Part shown: one piece after another, positions 39,979-49,323 of the stretch
Numbering within the stretch: the first letter of the stretch is position 1
Layout: every line of letters begins with the position of its first letter
Assembly: GCA_033064195.1 (NCBI GenBank)
Contig: JARBJD010000443.1
Coordinates: 1 to 49,860, forward strand
DNA length: 49,860 nucleotides
Source of the DNA: Blattamonas nauphoetae
Lineage: Eukaryota > Preaxostyla > Oxymonadida
Reading direction: 5' to 3'
Position numbers and translations under genes: made by a program
Notes under the pieces: generated by a model
What the model was told of the DNA's origin: nothing
Database searches by the model: none
What the model saw: the letters and a program-made list of their open reading frames with translations, nothing else

Positions 39979-41651
39979 AAATACTGAAAATCTATTTTTG
40001 TCTACAAATCAGTCGAATCCAATGTGAGAACCATTTCGAAAAATTCTGCAAAAAATTCTAAAATCTTGGGGACACTGTCGGTCCTCGATCAAGACAATCC
40101 TGATGAAAATCGGTTGGGAATTCGTCGAACTGTGTACCGAACTTAGGTCCAAAAAGTGACGAAAAAGTCGATGTTCAGATTTCGCCACTATGAACACCTT
40201 TATGTCTCAAATTGTGTTCAAACACGTTCTAAAATTACGAAATTGATGTTGATAGGTGAAATTTTAGGAAAAAAGCACTTTTGAAAAAAAAGTTTGATCC
40301 GACCCCACAACATATTTTGAAAATGACAAAATTTTTAAGGAGGAGAAAGTGACGTCTCGCTCTTCTCCAACACGTCACTCTTTGCCCTCTGATGGTCTCA
40401 AAACGTGTCAAATCGGTAGTGGACAGGTATTCACGTCATTCGGTTCTGACGATCCTCGACACACGATCGTTTTCACAATTTTTTGTCAATTTTCATTTTA
40501 CACGATTTTCCTTCAAACCACTTCACAATCGCACTCAAGCGACGCTTTTTTGAGAATTCTGGTTGTACATCACCTATAGTTCGCTCTGGAGGGTCGGTTT
40601 TTCGATCACACTTGTGACGACACATTTGCACCAACATTTTGACACTATGGATTTTTTGATCTGAATTTCGTTACAAATCCTTCTTTCTCACGGTATGAGT
40701 GAGGTGTGCTCGAATTTTGAGGAGATTTTGTCGGATAGTTCTCCCATAAAGTCACTTTTTCATGTTTTCACTTCTCAACTTTTGACCGTTTTTGTCACTT
40801 CAAAACCGACTGTAGTCCCTTTCATTTCATCACTTTCTCTCCCCATTTCACATTTGATCTCTTCACCATTCCTCTTCATTTTCCTCATATCACTTCCATT
40901 TTGTGGGCCGTTCTCACTTCACTAGCACATCATTTTGTTGCAATTTTCATCACTTTTTTCACAAAAACAGAGTAAAAGAAAGCGAAAGAAACAACAATGA
41001 AACGGGCAAGCATGAAACTGAGAGGAAAATTGACGATCGTGAAAATGACGTGAAATGTGGCGCCAATAGTGAAAATTAGGTTTGTGTTCAGGTTTTTCGC
41101 TCTTAAAAACAACAAAAATGAATCAAAAAGTATGTGAAATGATGAAGATTACGGAAAAATACCGAGATATGAAGTGAGCCGTTGAATGGCGGATCTCTGC
41201 AAAAGTCCGGAAAACTCAGTAAACGGGAATTAGTGTGTTGTATTCGAGAAAAGTTACAGTGAAAGAAACATGAATGAAGTGGTTAAAAGGATAATCAATG
41301 AAAAAACGAAGACAGAAGTGACGTCAAAAATGAAACAATAATGCGCAAAGTTTCGGTGACAATTCGGTTGAAACTAGAGAGAACAGAGCTGAATTAAGAT
41401 GAAAATGAGAGCGGCATACTCATTTTTACATAAAAGTTCCGAGATCCACGACCGATCCTGAAACCTTGAATATCTCTGCAAAAGTTCGGAAAATCCAAAA
41501 AACGAAGCATACCACGATGATCCTGGAGTTCCGGAGAATCAGAATCGCGACGAATTGGAACGAAACAAGCACTCTTGAGAAATGAGTGATCGAACCCATT
41601 GATCCTCGTTTCTGAGTGACAAAACCAAAACTGAGAAAACAACGAATGAAA
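39979..41651. other. Long non-coding AT-rich part of element B
   Basis: Counterpart of 6,377-8,084 in copy A, in reverse: pyrimidine-rich to about 40,925, purine-rich after. No convincing gene. A plus frame at 40,695-40,925 parallels the minus frame at 7,105-7,404 in copy A, but it is low-complexity (Ser/Phe/Leu). Confidence 0.5.
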
Positions 41652-41682
41652 TTTTATTTTTGAATTTTTTAATTTGTATTAA
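41652..41682 (+). promoter_or_regulatory. T-rich gene-start motif
   Basis: TTTTATTTTTGAATTTTTTA then ATTTGTATTAAATG, as in copy A at 6,346-6,376. Confidence 0.6.
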
Positions 41683-41895
41683 ATGAATCCAACTGCGATG
41701 TACAAGGAAAGACGTCGAGTATGTTCAGAACAAGCATTAATTGAATCAATGAAAGAAGAGAACTGTTCGCTAGTCTCTGAGTATGTCAGAAATAATGTGC
41801 CGGTGACGTACGTTCATGAGGGAGTTCAACTTTTTAATTTCAATGAAAGACCAAACAGAAATGAATCGACAAAAATACAATTCACAAATGATTGA
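41683..41895 (+). CDS. Short frame with ENC.L.SEY module, overlaps fibre gene (copy B)
   Basis: 70 aa, starting MNPTAMYKERRRVCSEQALI with SMKEENCSLVSEYVRNNVPV. It overlaps the fibre frame by about 80 bases, as in copy A. Function unknown. The module matches units of the repeat protein at 39,387-39,978. Confidence 0.55.
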   Translation: MNPTAMYKERRRVCSEQALIESMKEENCSLVSEYVRNNVPVTYVHEGVQLFNFNERPNRNESTKIQFTND

Positions 41896-42742
41896 GAAAA
41901 TGATTGATCATAGTCTCTCAACGATCAGTGAGAATACAGCAGTGATTGACTCACTTCAGAAGACAACAGAAGCACAGCAGACAGCGATCTCTTCAATCCA
42001 AAAAGTGGTGAGCACAAATGGATCGATCACGACACCAACAATTGGAGGATTGATCAATGTGAATGGAGCAAAGTGGAATATATCAGAAGGATCACTTCCG
42101 AAGTATCCTGGAACATATCCAGCTTCAACATTTAAGTCTGGCATTTCAATTTCACAATCGCTTTCAGAAACCTCAGGAATTCAGTTCAATGGTGATGGCA
42201 TTATTATGTGGTCTCCCTGTGACTCACCAGCTTTGTATTACTACGATGAGGACACAGGTTCAGGAGTGTTTTCAATATCCACAACAGGAAGTTTTTCTCA
42301 ACTGTCAGACAGAAGAGTGAAAAGAAATATTGAACCATACCCAGATGTTCTTGAACAACTGAATAAAGTCGAAATCGTGCAGTATCAGTTCAACACATTC
42401 GACTCGAAGATTAACAAAGTGACAAAGCAAATTGAAAATGAGACAGATGAAGAACACTTGAAGAACTGCAAAGAGAAATGTGAATGCTTGAAGAAGGAAA
42501 GTGAGAAGAAACACATTGGCGTAATTGCACAACAGATCCAAGACATATTCCCTGAAGTCGTGAATGATTCGAATCCGGACTGTCTTCAAGTTGATTATGC
42601 AGAACTCTCTTGCTTCTGTATCAAAGCCATTCAGGAACTGAGTAGCATTGTCGGACAACAACAGACCCTCATATATGAACTTGTACAAAAATATAATTCA
42701 CTGATCGAAACAATGACAAGTACCATGACTCCGTCATCATAG
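41816..42742 (+). CDS. Fibre-like protein with C-terminal S74-type chaperone domain (308 aa)
   Basis: Homologue of 5,286-6,218. It has a helical N-terminal part (QMIEKMIDHSLSTISENTAV), a beta-rich middle (SGISISQSLSETSGIQF, MWSPCDSPALYYYDEDTGSG) and the S74 signature SDRRVKRNIEPYPDVLEQL ... IGVIAQQIQDIFPEVV ... LQVDYAEL. Known S74 domains trimerise fibres and are often autocleaved; the role here is inferred. It is convergent with the 136-aa gene across a pair of hairpins. Confidence 0.75.
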   Translation: MREFNFLISMKDQTEMNRQKYNSQMIEKMIDHSLSTISENTAVIDSLQKTTEAQQTAISSIQKVVSTNGSITTPTIGGLINVNGAKWNISEGSLPKYPGTYPASTFKSGISISQSLSETSGIQFNGDGIIMWSPCDSPALYYYDEDTGSGVFSISTTGSFSQLSDRRVKRNIEPYPDVLEQLNKVEIVQYQFNTFDSKINKVTKQIENETDEEHLKNCKEKCECLKKESEKKHIGVIAQQIQDIFPEVVNDSNPDCLQVDYAELSCFCIKAIQELSSIVGQQQTLIYELVQKYNSLIETMTSTMTPSS

Positions 42743-42756
42743 AAATGCGAAGCATT
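42725..42756. terminator. Paired small hairpins between convergent genes
   Basis: ATGAC-TCC-GTCAT (42,725-42,737) and AATGC-GAA-GCATT (42,744-42,756), the mirror of 5,272-5,303 in copy A. Confidence 0.5.
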
Positions 42757-43165
42757 AATACTCCAACATGAGATCTACCAGAAATTCATAGTACTCTTTT
42801 ATTATTTTTCCATTGATTGTGTCCGTTGTTTCCATCTCAATTGAATCACCGGAACTGTCTTTGAACCAGATCTTCACAATAGATTGTCGAGTACTTAATT
42901 CCCACTTCTTTCGCTTCGCAATCTGTTCATTACAGAAGGCAACAAATGAGTCATTGAAGGCATCAGTCTGAATCCAATCACCATGGATTGTTATGTGCTG
43001 AGGAATGTCTTTTGAGATGACAGTTGAGTTACCATTAATCTCTTCCCTCACATGGATGAGTTTGCAGTCAAGAAAGTGAACATATTTTTGGTTTCGAGAA
43101 TTGGTAAAATCAGGAGGGAGTTGAGCAGTGTGAGAATTCTGAATTGAGAAGTATCGCTTCACCAT
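42755..43165 (-). CDS. Element protein of 136 aa, unknown function (copy B)
   Basis: Homologue of 4,863-5,273 with about eight substitutions, mostly conservative (for example ITG to ING and ETT to DTT types). It looks whole. It is the last gene of the capsid block, preceded by the T-rich motif at 43,176-43,190. Not recognised; a small virion protein is possible from context only. Confidence 0.7.
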   Translation of the reverse strand: MVKRYFSIQNSHTAQLPPDFTNSRNQKYVHFLDCKLIHVREEINGNSTVISKDIPQHITIHGDWIQTDAFNDSFVAFCNEQIAKRKKWELSTRQSIVKIWFKDSSGDSIEMETTDTINGKIIKEYYEFLVDLMLEY

Positions 43166-43175
43166 CTTGGTTTTC

Positions 43176-43190
43176 TACAAAAATAAAATA
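43176..43190 (-). promoter_or_regulatory. T-rich gene-start motif (minus strand)
   Basis: TATTTTATTTTTGTAG on the minus strand, before the 136-aa gene. Confidence 0.55.
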
Positions 43191-43196
43191 TTCAAT

Positions 43197-44885
43197 TTAG
43201 TATCCTCTCTTCACTTCTTCATATGCTTCATGAAGTCGGCGATCAATGACATATCGCACTCTGGGTTGTCCATTCTCAATCCAGAACAGCCAGTATGTAG
43301 CCTGATGCAATGCCAAAATGGGTGGAGGAGGACCTTCAGGAGTTGAGGTGAAATATGGATCGAGTTCTCCCTGATTGATTGGTGATCCTCTGAAGACAAT
43401 GTTCACTGACTCAGCTGTCGATATACCTTCTTCACCACCAGCGATTTCACTTCGATCTGTTGGGACCATGAATGTGAAGCAAGTCTCATCTGTGATGGGT
43501 CTTCTTCTCGATCTTTGTTTTTCTTCTCTATTGAAGATATATTTATAAACGCGAGATGAACAAATGGAATTCTCAAACTCTTCTGTTGCGGAACAACCAA
43601 TGAAATCACCATTCACCATCATCATTTGATAGAACTCTGGTGATATTGTTGACATCGGGAAATTGGGAAAGTTGGATCCAAGCATTTCAAAGTGACCAAC
43701 ATAGTGAGGATTTCTGAAGACTGTACATTCGTTTGGTCTTTCCGGGAATAAGCACATTAGATTCATGAGATTGTTGAGTTTGATACTGATGTTCGATCTC
43801 ACTCCCATCGCAGTTGCTTTTGATTGAAATGATTGAGTGTCAATTCTTTCTGCTTTCAGAACATAAAGAGTCTTCGAATAAGTGTTGAAGAGGGATTGTT
43901 TCGTTGCATCAGTGATTTGATATCCATAACAAACTGTCGTGACTTTGTCCACTGATGAAGCAAGAACTGTGGTAGTGTCTTCCATAGTCATAATCTCCAC
44001 AACATCCCCAGTTGGAAGATTCATTTGTTGTACTGGATTTCCTATTTGTGTAAATTCCTGTGTAACAGTTGTGAATTCTCCATGGTACATTAATTCCATG
44101 TCTCGTGGACGCGCTATTTCTGACAAAGGCTTTCCGTTATAACGGTCCGTACTATCTTGAAGTATATTTCGAATGACTGTTGAGGTTCGAATTGGACAAT
44201 ACACAAGCGAATCAGTTGTCAAATGAAATCTTAATCGCAGATTACAAAAGATGGAATTTGGGTACTGATCAAAGGTACTCAGTGGAAGGAGATTCACAAA
44301 TGGAATCACTAACGGAATAGTAAATGTAAGGGGTTGTCCATTCAACGAACCCTCCGAAGGAGTGTGATAGAATCCACAGACACTCGGATCCATTCTCTGA
44401 ACATTTTCCCACAGACTGTAACAATGCTTCATGTTGTTTTTCTCTTCTTGTGACTTGAATGTGTGATACAGAAATGATTCATGGATGTGATTATTCTGGA
44501 GTGTATTGTCAATAATGTTTCCTTGACTATCAACCAGTCTCATATCTCGAATCGCATCTGAGGATGATTTGTATCCGTAGAACATTCCACGAAGTCCAAG
44601 ATAAGAATTACTGCTACTATCTGCACCCAGTGTTGGAACAGTAACAGTAAGATCGATACGCAAATGACTCTTTGCAAACTCAGTCACATCATGACCATCA
44701 TAGCACAATGGAACTTCAATCTCGTCTCCAATTCTGCATGGCATGGGAGGATTTGTTGGATGCACTTCTTGGATGGAGTAGATGTGAGGTTCTGAATCCC
44801 ATTGTTTTGGCAGATATGATTGCACTTCAATTTGCTCAATTAATGTCGATGTTGGTTTTGATTGATTAGATCTGAAACTTCTCAT
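43197..44885 (-). CDS. Capsid-like protein 2 (562 aa), copy B
   Basis: It starts MRSFRSNQSKPTSTLIEQIE right after the T-rich motif and looks whole. It is homologous to 3,171-4,793 and paralogous to capsid-like protein 1 (FDQYPNSIFCNLRLRFH, YCPIRTSTV, SPINQGELDPYF, PPPPILALHQATYW). Most of the chain is identical to copy A, but four short regions are almost unrelated: around residues 75-90, 230-260, 275-305 and 435-460. That pattern fits surface loops of a jelly-roll capsid protein. The capsid role is inferred from paralogy, size and context. Confidence 0.72.
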   Translation of the reverse strand: MRSFRSNQSKPTSTLIEQIEVQSYLPKQWDSEPHIYSIQEVHPTNPPMPCRIGDEIEVPLCYDGHDVTEFAKSHLRIDLTVTVPTLGADSSSNSYLGLRGMFYGYKSSSDAIRDMRLVDSQGNIIDNTLQNNHIHESFLYHTFKSQEEKNNMKHCYSLWENVQRMDPSVCGFYHTPSEGSLNGQPLTFTIPLVIPFVNLLPLSTFDQYPNSIFCNLRLRFHLTTDSLVYCPIRTSTVIRNILQDSTDRYNGKPLSEIARPRDMELMYHGEFTTVTQEFTQIGNPVQQMNLPTGDVVEIMTMEDTTTVLASSVDKVTTVCYGYQITDATKQSLFNTYSKTLYVLKAERIDTQSFQSKATAMGVRSNISIKLNNLMNLMCLFPERPNECTVFRNPHYVGHFEMLGSNFPNFPMSTISPEFYQMMMVNGDFIGCSATEEFENSICSSRVYKYIFNREEKQRSRRRPITDETCFTFMVPTDRSEIAGGEEGISTAESVNIVFRGSPINQGELDPYFTSTPEGPPPPILALHQATYWLFWIENGQPRVRYVIDRRLHEAYEEVKRGY

Positions 44886-44907
44886 TTATAGAAAAATAAA
44901 AAATACA
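44886..44907 (-). promoter_or_regulatory. T-rich gene-start motif (minus strand)
   Basis: GTATTTTTTATTTTTCTATAA on the minus strand, flush with the ATG. Confidence 0.65.
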
Positions 44908-44969
44908 ATTTCAATAATTTCTTTTACTGTTTTGTCTCGCCAGAGGCTTCGAACTCCCGATGAGAGTCT

Positions 44970-46829
44970 CTACATAATTCCCAAATCTTTGTGCAACGCT
45001 TTCAATGTGTGATTTGGGTAGTACTCAACTTTTGGTTCACCATTGCTGTATCGTAATACCCACCACGTTGTTGCAGTTGTGGCTAATATTGGTGCTGGAG
45101 GATGTGTAAATGTTGTCATATCACCACCACTTTGACTTGGGTTGTATACATTATAGTATGTATCGAGATTACCTTGATAGATTGGATGTGATCTCAAAGT
45201 GACAGCAGTGTTTCCTTTTGAACTGATCGAATCGTTGCAGTTCGTTGGACATCCACTACGTTGAGTTGGGAAGCACAGAAGGAAGTCAGTATTGTCATGA
45301 ACTGGACGAACTCTTGTCATTGTTTCATTGGGATATGTTCCGTCACCAGTGAGTTTCTCTTCAACGAGAGAATCCGTCAGTGATCGCTCCAAATCATCAG
45401 GAACAGCGAGGTACGAATCGAGATTGAGAGTTGATAATGCGAACTGATAGAAGCGAGCTCCAATAGTTGTAGTCGGTTGTTCTGGATAATACCTGTTTTG
45501 CATAGTCACTTGGATATTCTTCTGCATTGGGTTGTGGAAACAAGTGACTTCATTATCGTAGTGACGGAAGAGGAGCATGATATCCTTGGCATTCACCACT
45601 ACCATTTGCTGAGTACAATCAATTCCTGTTGCCGTTGGCGTCTTCTGAAATGGATAGAACGATATCTTCTCAGCTGGAATTGTTCCAGGACGATTCTGAT
45701 ACATCTCCATGAGTTTCTTTATCGCACCATCTTTCATTTTGTATCCAACACTCATGCAATACACATCATCAATCCGATAGTTTGTAATATTCAATGAAAT
45801 GTACTGATCCACAAATTCAGGTTCTGTTGTCACGACATTGGCTGTTGAGCAAACTATGTCTTTGGTCACTGTTGGTTGAAGAAATGATTGACCAATTTGA
45901 ACGAAGTTCTTGGTGCATGATGTAACAAGATTGTTTAAGAAATATGGACGATGTTGAAGACAATTGAGAATTGCTGCCTTAATAGTTGGCGTTGCTGCTG
46001 TTCCAGTAACGAGTGATGATAATGTATCTTTCAAAGTGAGTTCAGGATTTACAGAACAACAAACAAATGCATCTTCGTTCATGTGAACACTCAATTTCAA
46101 ATCGCCAAAGAGACATTTTGGATAGTCAGTCATCCCTGAGAATATCAGAAGATCTTCAAGATTAATCGACACACGAATTGGCACATCTATAGTGTCTTGA
46201 AACACTCCTGTTCCGGACGTCGTTGTGAAATCAGAAAGTGGAATATAAACACCAGCAACAGATTCGTCATGATTCCATGCATTCTGCCAAGGTGTGTGAC
46301 AATGTTTTCGATTCTCCAATTGACTCTTCGGTTTGATCATATTGTAGATGTGAGATTCCATTGATACATCATTGTTTGTTGTGCTTATGATTCTCTGATT
46401 GTTGTGAAGAACAGTAAGGTCACGAAAGATTGATGCAGAATGCTTGAGTCCAACGAAGATGAAGATTCTCTCATTCATGTACGATCCAACCTTACCAGCT
46501 GTAGTTTGCCAATTATTGAGTCTCAATGTTGCTGTCATCGTGAATGTGATAAAGGAATCATCGATTTGACAAATGTCCTGATTCCCAGTCAACGGAATGA
46601 TTATCTCTTGTCCTGTGTAGAAGCGTGCATTCTCTGATGGTTTCAATTCTTGAATCGAAGTACTATGTGCTCCATCATTCATGAGGTAATTGATGTGATG
46701 CTCAGACATGAGTTGCTGTTGTATTTGACCCATGTCATCTCTTGTGTATTCTATCCTTCCAGTGGTATTTCCAGTCAGTGATGATGATCCAGTTCTTTTG
46801 TTTGTCAGATGTGTTATATGCGAGTTCAT
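44970..46829 (-). CDS. Capsid-like protein 1 (619 aa), copy B
   Basis: Homologue of 1,186-3,051 with about 16 substitutions and a slightly different C-terminus. It looks whole. Conserved landmarks are LIFSGMTDYPKCLFGDLKL, SHPIYQGNLDTYYN and TTWWVLRYSNGEPKVEYYPN. No signal peptide or membrane segment. Probable double jelly-roll major capsid protein, with the evidence given for copy A. The long conserved N-terminal arm (TRDDMGQIQQQLMSEHH) could make inter-capsomer contacts; that is speculative. Confidence 0.75.
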   Translation of the reverse strand: MNSHITHLTNKRTGSSSLTGNTTGRIEYTRDDMGQIQQQLMSEHHINYLMNDGAHSTSIQELKPSENARFYTGQEIIIPLTGNQDICQIDDSFITFTMTATLRLNNWQTTAGKVGSYMNERIFIFVGLKHSASIFRDLTVLHNNQRIISTTNNDVSMESHIYNMIKPKSQLENRKHCHTPWQNAWNHDESVAGVYIPLSDFTTTSGTGVFQDTIDVPIRVSINLEDLLIFSGMTDYPKCLFGDLKLSVHMNEDAFVCCSVNPELTLKDTLSSLVTGTAATPTIKAAILNCLQHRPYFLNNLVTSCTKNFVQIGQSFLQPTVTKDIVCSTANVVTTEPEFVDQYISLNITNYRIDDVYCMSVGYKMKDGAIKKLMEMYQNRPGTIPAEKISFYPFQKTPTATGIDCTQQMVVVNAKDIMLLFRHYDNEVTCFHNPMQKNIQVTMQNRYYPEQPTTTIGARFYQFALSTLNLDSYLAVPDDLERSLTDSLVEEKLTGDGTYPNETMTRVRPVHDNTDFLLCFPTQRSGCPTNCNDSISSKGNTAVTLRSHPIYQGNLDTYYNVYNPSQSGGDMTTFTHPPAPILATTATTWWVLRYSNGEPKVEYYPNHTLKALHKDLGIM

Positions 46830-46850
46830 TTTATCAAAAATAAAAAATTA
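46830..46850 (-). promoter_or_regulatory. T-rich gene-start motif (minus strand)
   Basis: TAATTTTTTATTTTTGATAAA on the minus strand, flush with the ATG of capsid-like protein 1. Confidence 0.65.
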
Positions 46851-46870
46851 CATTTACGCTTTAACTCTAG

Positions 46871-47170
46871 TTACTTTTTCTTTTTTGGTTTCTTCGCTTT
46901 CGGTTTCAGCTTTTCTTCCAGTTTCATTATTTCCCCTCTGAGCTTGTTCGCTACTGCTGTGTTTCCTTCATTCATTGCTTGCTCATATTGTGCCATCTTT
47001 TCTGCGTGGATTTGCTGATCTGATTTCACATCTGGTATCATTTCAATTCCTGTCTGTGCTACCTTAGAAATCAATGGTCCTACAAAGGGAATGAGATTCA
47101 GAAATGGAGCTCCAACTCTGAGTATGTTTTTGCCAACTGCTGCTAATTTTGATAACCAACCTGGTGCCAT
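46871..47170 (-). CDS. Small MAPG protein 2 (99 aa), copy B
   Basis: It starts MAPGWLSKLAAVGKNILRVG at 47,170, with the hydrophobic APFLNLIPFVGPLIS and a Lys-rich end, as in 845-1,144. It looks whole. The upstream in-frame extension to 47,272 is not used, because the ATG directly follows the T-rich motif and MAPG is conserved. Confidence 0.75.
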   Translation of the reverse strand: MAPGWLSKLAAVGKNILRVGAPFLNLIPFVGPLISKVAQTGIEMIPDVKSDQQIHAEKMAQYEQAMNEGNTAVANKLRGEIMKLEEKLKPKAKKPKKKK

Positions 47171-47190
47171 TTTAGGAAAATAAAAATATT
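47171..47190 (-). promoter_or_regulatory. T-rich gene-start motif (minus strand)
   Basis: AATATTTTTATTTTCCTAAA on the minus strand, flush with the ATG. Confidence 0.6.
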
Positions 47191-47207
47191 CGAATACTAG
47201 TGAATGT

Positions 47208-47516
47208 TTATCCTTTGAATTGAATTTTGGAATTTGACGATAGTGGTATATCATCATTGGAGTATCGTCCATTTCGTGGAGGTTCGTACTCGATCATCTG
47301 CGGTTTTTGTTGACGATTGATCGCCTTATTTTGTTGATAAACGTCCATCATTCCTCCTAATCCATTGAGTATTCCACCTGCTGTTTGTCCAAATTTACTG
47401 TTCGTTTGAGAGAGCAATCCACCACCGACTTGAAGCAATGTTGGAGCTAGAGGTTTGATGAATTGAAAGAATTGCTTGCCAATATTTTTGAGTTTGTTGA
47501 AACTTCCTGGTGCCAT
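47208..47516 (-). CDS. Small MAPG protein 1 (102 aa), copy B
   Basis: Nearly identical to the protein at 498-806 (MAPGSFNKLKNIGKQFFQF, Gly-rich centre, polar tail). It looks whole. Its strict conservation between copies suggests constraint until recently. Putative minor virion protein. Confidence 0.75.
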   Translation of the reverse strand: MAPGSFNKLKNIGKQFFQFIKPLAPTLLQVGGGLLSQTNSKFGQTAGGILNGLGGMMDVYQQNKAINRQQKPQMIEYEPPRNGRYSNDDIPLSSNSKIQFKG

Positions 47517-47563
47517 TTATGCAATTTTGAGAAATTGTGTTGAAGAGACGAAGTCTATTTAAG

Positions 47564-47578
47564 TAAAAATAAAAAATA
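47564..47578 (-). promoter_or_regulatory. T-rich gene-start motif (minus strand)
   Basis: GTATTTTTTATTTTTAC on the minus strand, about 48 bases before the ATG, the same unusual spacing as in copy A. Confidence 0.55.
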
Positions 47579-47607
47579 CAATTCATTTATAATTTTAGCG
47601 AGGAAAT

Positions 47608-47623
47608 AATCTCAGAAGAGATT
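47608..47623 (-). terminator. Hairpin after the 209-aa gene
   Basis: AATCTC-AGAA-GAGATT, equivalent to 391-408 of copy A. Confidence 0.45.
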
Positions 47624-47629
47624 TCTGCC

Positions 47630-48256
47630 CTAACGGGGTATTGCCTTTGTTAGAGAAATGCCATAATTGAGAATAGTGTTGTATGCTTCATTGTAGGCAA
47701 TGCTCATATCTTTTCCTCCAACAAGGATCTTGAAAATGGTTCGAAAGATTGGCAGTTTATTCAGACATAAACACTTGTCAGATAAATCATCCAGTTCGAT
47801 CACCACATCATTGATTCCAGTGAGAGTCGCAATCAGTGCACATAAATCACTTTGGTTTGTGATCAGTTTCTTCGAAGGTTCAATGAGATTATTCAGTAGT
47901 TTCTTTTCACAAGCGAAGGCATTCTTGTAGACGAGTAATACCTGATCTTTAAATGCTGAAATGTTGGAAGTGTACTCCCGAAGTGGTATTGAACGGCTTT
48001 GAATGGGGGCTGATGGATATGTCTCCAGTGGTGGATCGTAAGCTCCACGTTCATTAGTGACCACAGGCTCAGAGCATCCTCTTTCTCTCCCCAAAGGAGG
48101 GTTCGAAGCCTCTAGCGAGACCATCTCCATCTTCGATCCTCTATTATCTACACCAGCTTTGCTCCTATCCTCGATGATGACATTGTTGGTGATTGATGTT
48201 GGTACTGAAGAAGAACTTGTGTGTTTTGTAAATTGACAACTTAGAATTGGTTGCAT
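47630..48256 (-). CDS. Element protein of about 208 aa, unknown function
   Basis: It starts MQPILSCQFTKHTSSSS at 48,256 after the T-rich motif. The first half is polar, Ser/Pro-rich and probably disordered (VSLEASNPPLGRERG, DPPLETYPSAPIQ). The second half is helical and conserved with copy A (LLVYKNAFACEKKLLNNLIE, TGINDVVIELDDLSDKCLCL). It looks whole. It lies upstream of the capsid block in the same direction. Not recognised; an assembly or virion protein is conceivable. Confidence 0.65.
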   Translation of the reverse strand: MQPILSCQFTKHTSSSSVPTSITNNVIIEDRSKAGVDNRGSKMEMVSLEASNPPLGRERGCSEPVVTNERGAYDPPLETYPSAPIQSRSIPLREYTSNISAFKDQVLLVYKNAFACEKKLLNNLIEPSKKLITNQSDLCALIATLTGINDVVIELDDLSDKCLCLNKLPIFRTIFKILVGGKDMSIAYNEAYNTILNYGISLTKAIPR

Positions 48257-48282
48257 CACTTTCTATAAAAATAAAAAATATA
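48257..48282 (-). promoter_or_regulatory. T-rich gene-start motif (minus strand)
   Basis: TATTTTTTATTTTTATAGAA on the minus strand, a few bases from the ATG. Confidence 0.6.
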
Positions 48283-48299
48283 TATTAATGTTTTTAAAT

Positions 48300-48608
48300 T
48301 CACATTTCTGCTCGATCTATAGCTCCCATTCCAGAACTGTCCAACTGTGCAAATTGATAATACCCAGGCATTTCAGATTGGTATCCACTGATATCATCAT
48401 CTGTTCTTGTTGCATAGGCTTGGCGTGTCAGCTTATTGCAAAGTGTCGATATGTCATCTGAATAGTGATTGAAGTATTCTTTTAAGAAAGTTGAGTCTTG
48501 AGTGATCATTTGGAGAAACACAGGATGAATCTGTTCCTTGAAGGCTTTCTTTTGTTTCATACTGGGATTGTAGTCCTGTACATGATCATGAAGCCATTGA
48601 TCCCACAT
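48300..48608 (-). CDS. Element protein of 102 aa, unknown function
   Basis: It begins MWDQWLHDHVQDYNPSMKQK, is mostly helical with a polar C-terminal part (GYQSEMPGYYQFAQLDSSG), and has no membrane segment. It lies between the 209-aa gene and a broken gene region on the same strand, and no T-rich motif is seen directly before its ATG. It may therefore be the end of a longer gene. Not recognised. Confidence 0.5.
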   Translation of the reverse strand: MWDQWLHDHVQDYNPSMKQKKAFKEQIHPVFLQMITQDSTFLKEYFNHYSDDISTLCNKLTRQAYATRTDDDISGYQSEMPGYYQFAQLDSSGMGAIDRAEM

Positions 48609-48619
48609 TTGTGATGCTA

Positions 48620-49275
48620 TCTTGATTGAATTCCGAATTGAACACCATATTGTCTATGACACATGTTTCTCAAGATTGCGGGATTTCCTTGACTTGCAGA
48701 GTTATTCCTAATACACTTGTCATGAAGTCATAACAACTTTCTTCATTATTGCATATGGTTGTTGAGATCGTTTGGTCTTCATCTCTTCATAGCTGATGTC
48801 TCGATAATTGGTTGGCAAATCGTATGTTCCATTTTGAGGAAATTCCGATGTACAGCTTTGATTCTCCTTCCATTCTCTTGATTGAATGATGTGTATGGTT
48901 TCTGTCTTCGCATGTCTGGTGTTGGATTCATGGCGTAGTATGTCTCTTTGACTGGTCTACTGTTGTACGGAGTTAGCATGGCACCATTGACTGCAATCAA
49001 ATCTCCAGTATCATTATCGTAGACCATCACATCAGGAACTTGTCCATATTGTTCTACTTTCGCAGTCCAATTTCGTCCAGTTCTTGTAATATACTCACGA
49101 GCTGATGGAAGACTACACAGAGCATCATTGCGCGTCTGGTTTGAATATCATCATCGGCATAGATTCGCTCAATGCTGCTTGAGTCTCTGCTGCGTATCTC
49201 ATTCTTGGTTTCTTCGCTTGTGCTTTTCTTTGTGGTTGAACGTACACTATCTTTTGTGACATTGTGTGTTTTCAT
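48620..49275 (-). pseudogene. Broken element gene upstream of the 102-aa frame
   Basis: Minus-strand frames at 49,054-49,275 (starting MKTHNVTKDSVRSTTKKSTS after a T-rich motif) and 48,779-49,030 (MVYDNDTGDLIAVNGAMLTP) look like parts of one broken gene. The product is not recognised. There is no counterpart in the visible part of copy A. Confidence 0.5.
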
Positions 49276-49293
49276 ACAAAATAAAAAACCAAA
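49276..49293 (-). promoter_or_regulatory. T-rich gene-start motif (minus strand)
   Basis: GGTTTTTTATTTTGTATG on the minus strand, flush with an ATG. The interval to 49,323 separates divergently read genes. Confidence 0.55.
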
Positions 49294-49323
49294 AGTATAT
49301 TTTAATTAGAGTTAAATCACAAA

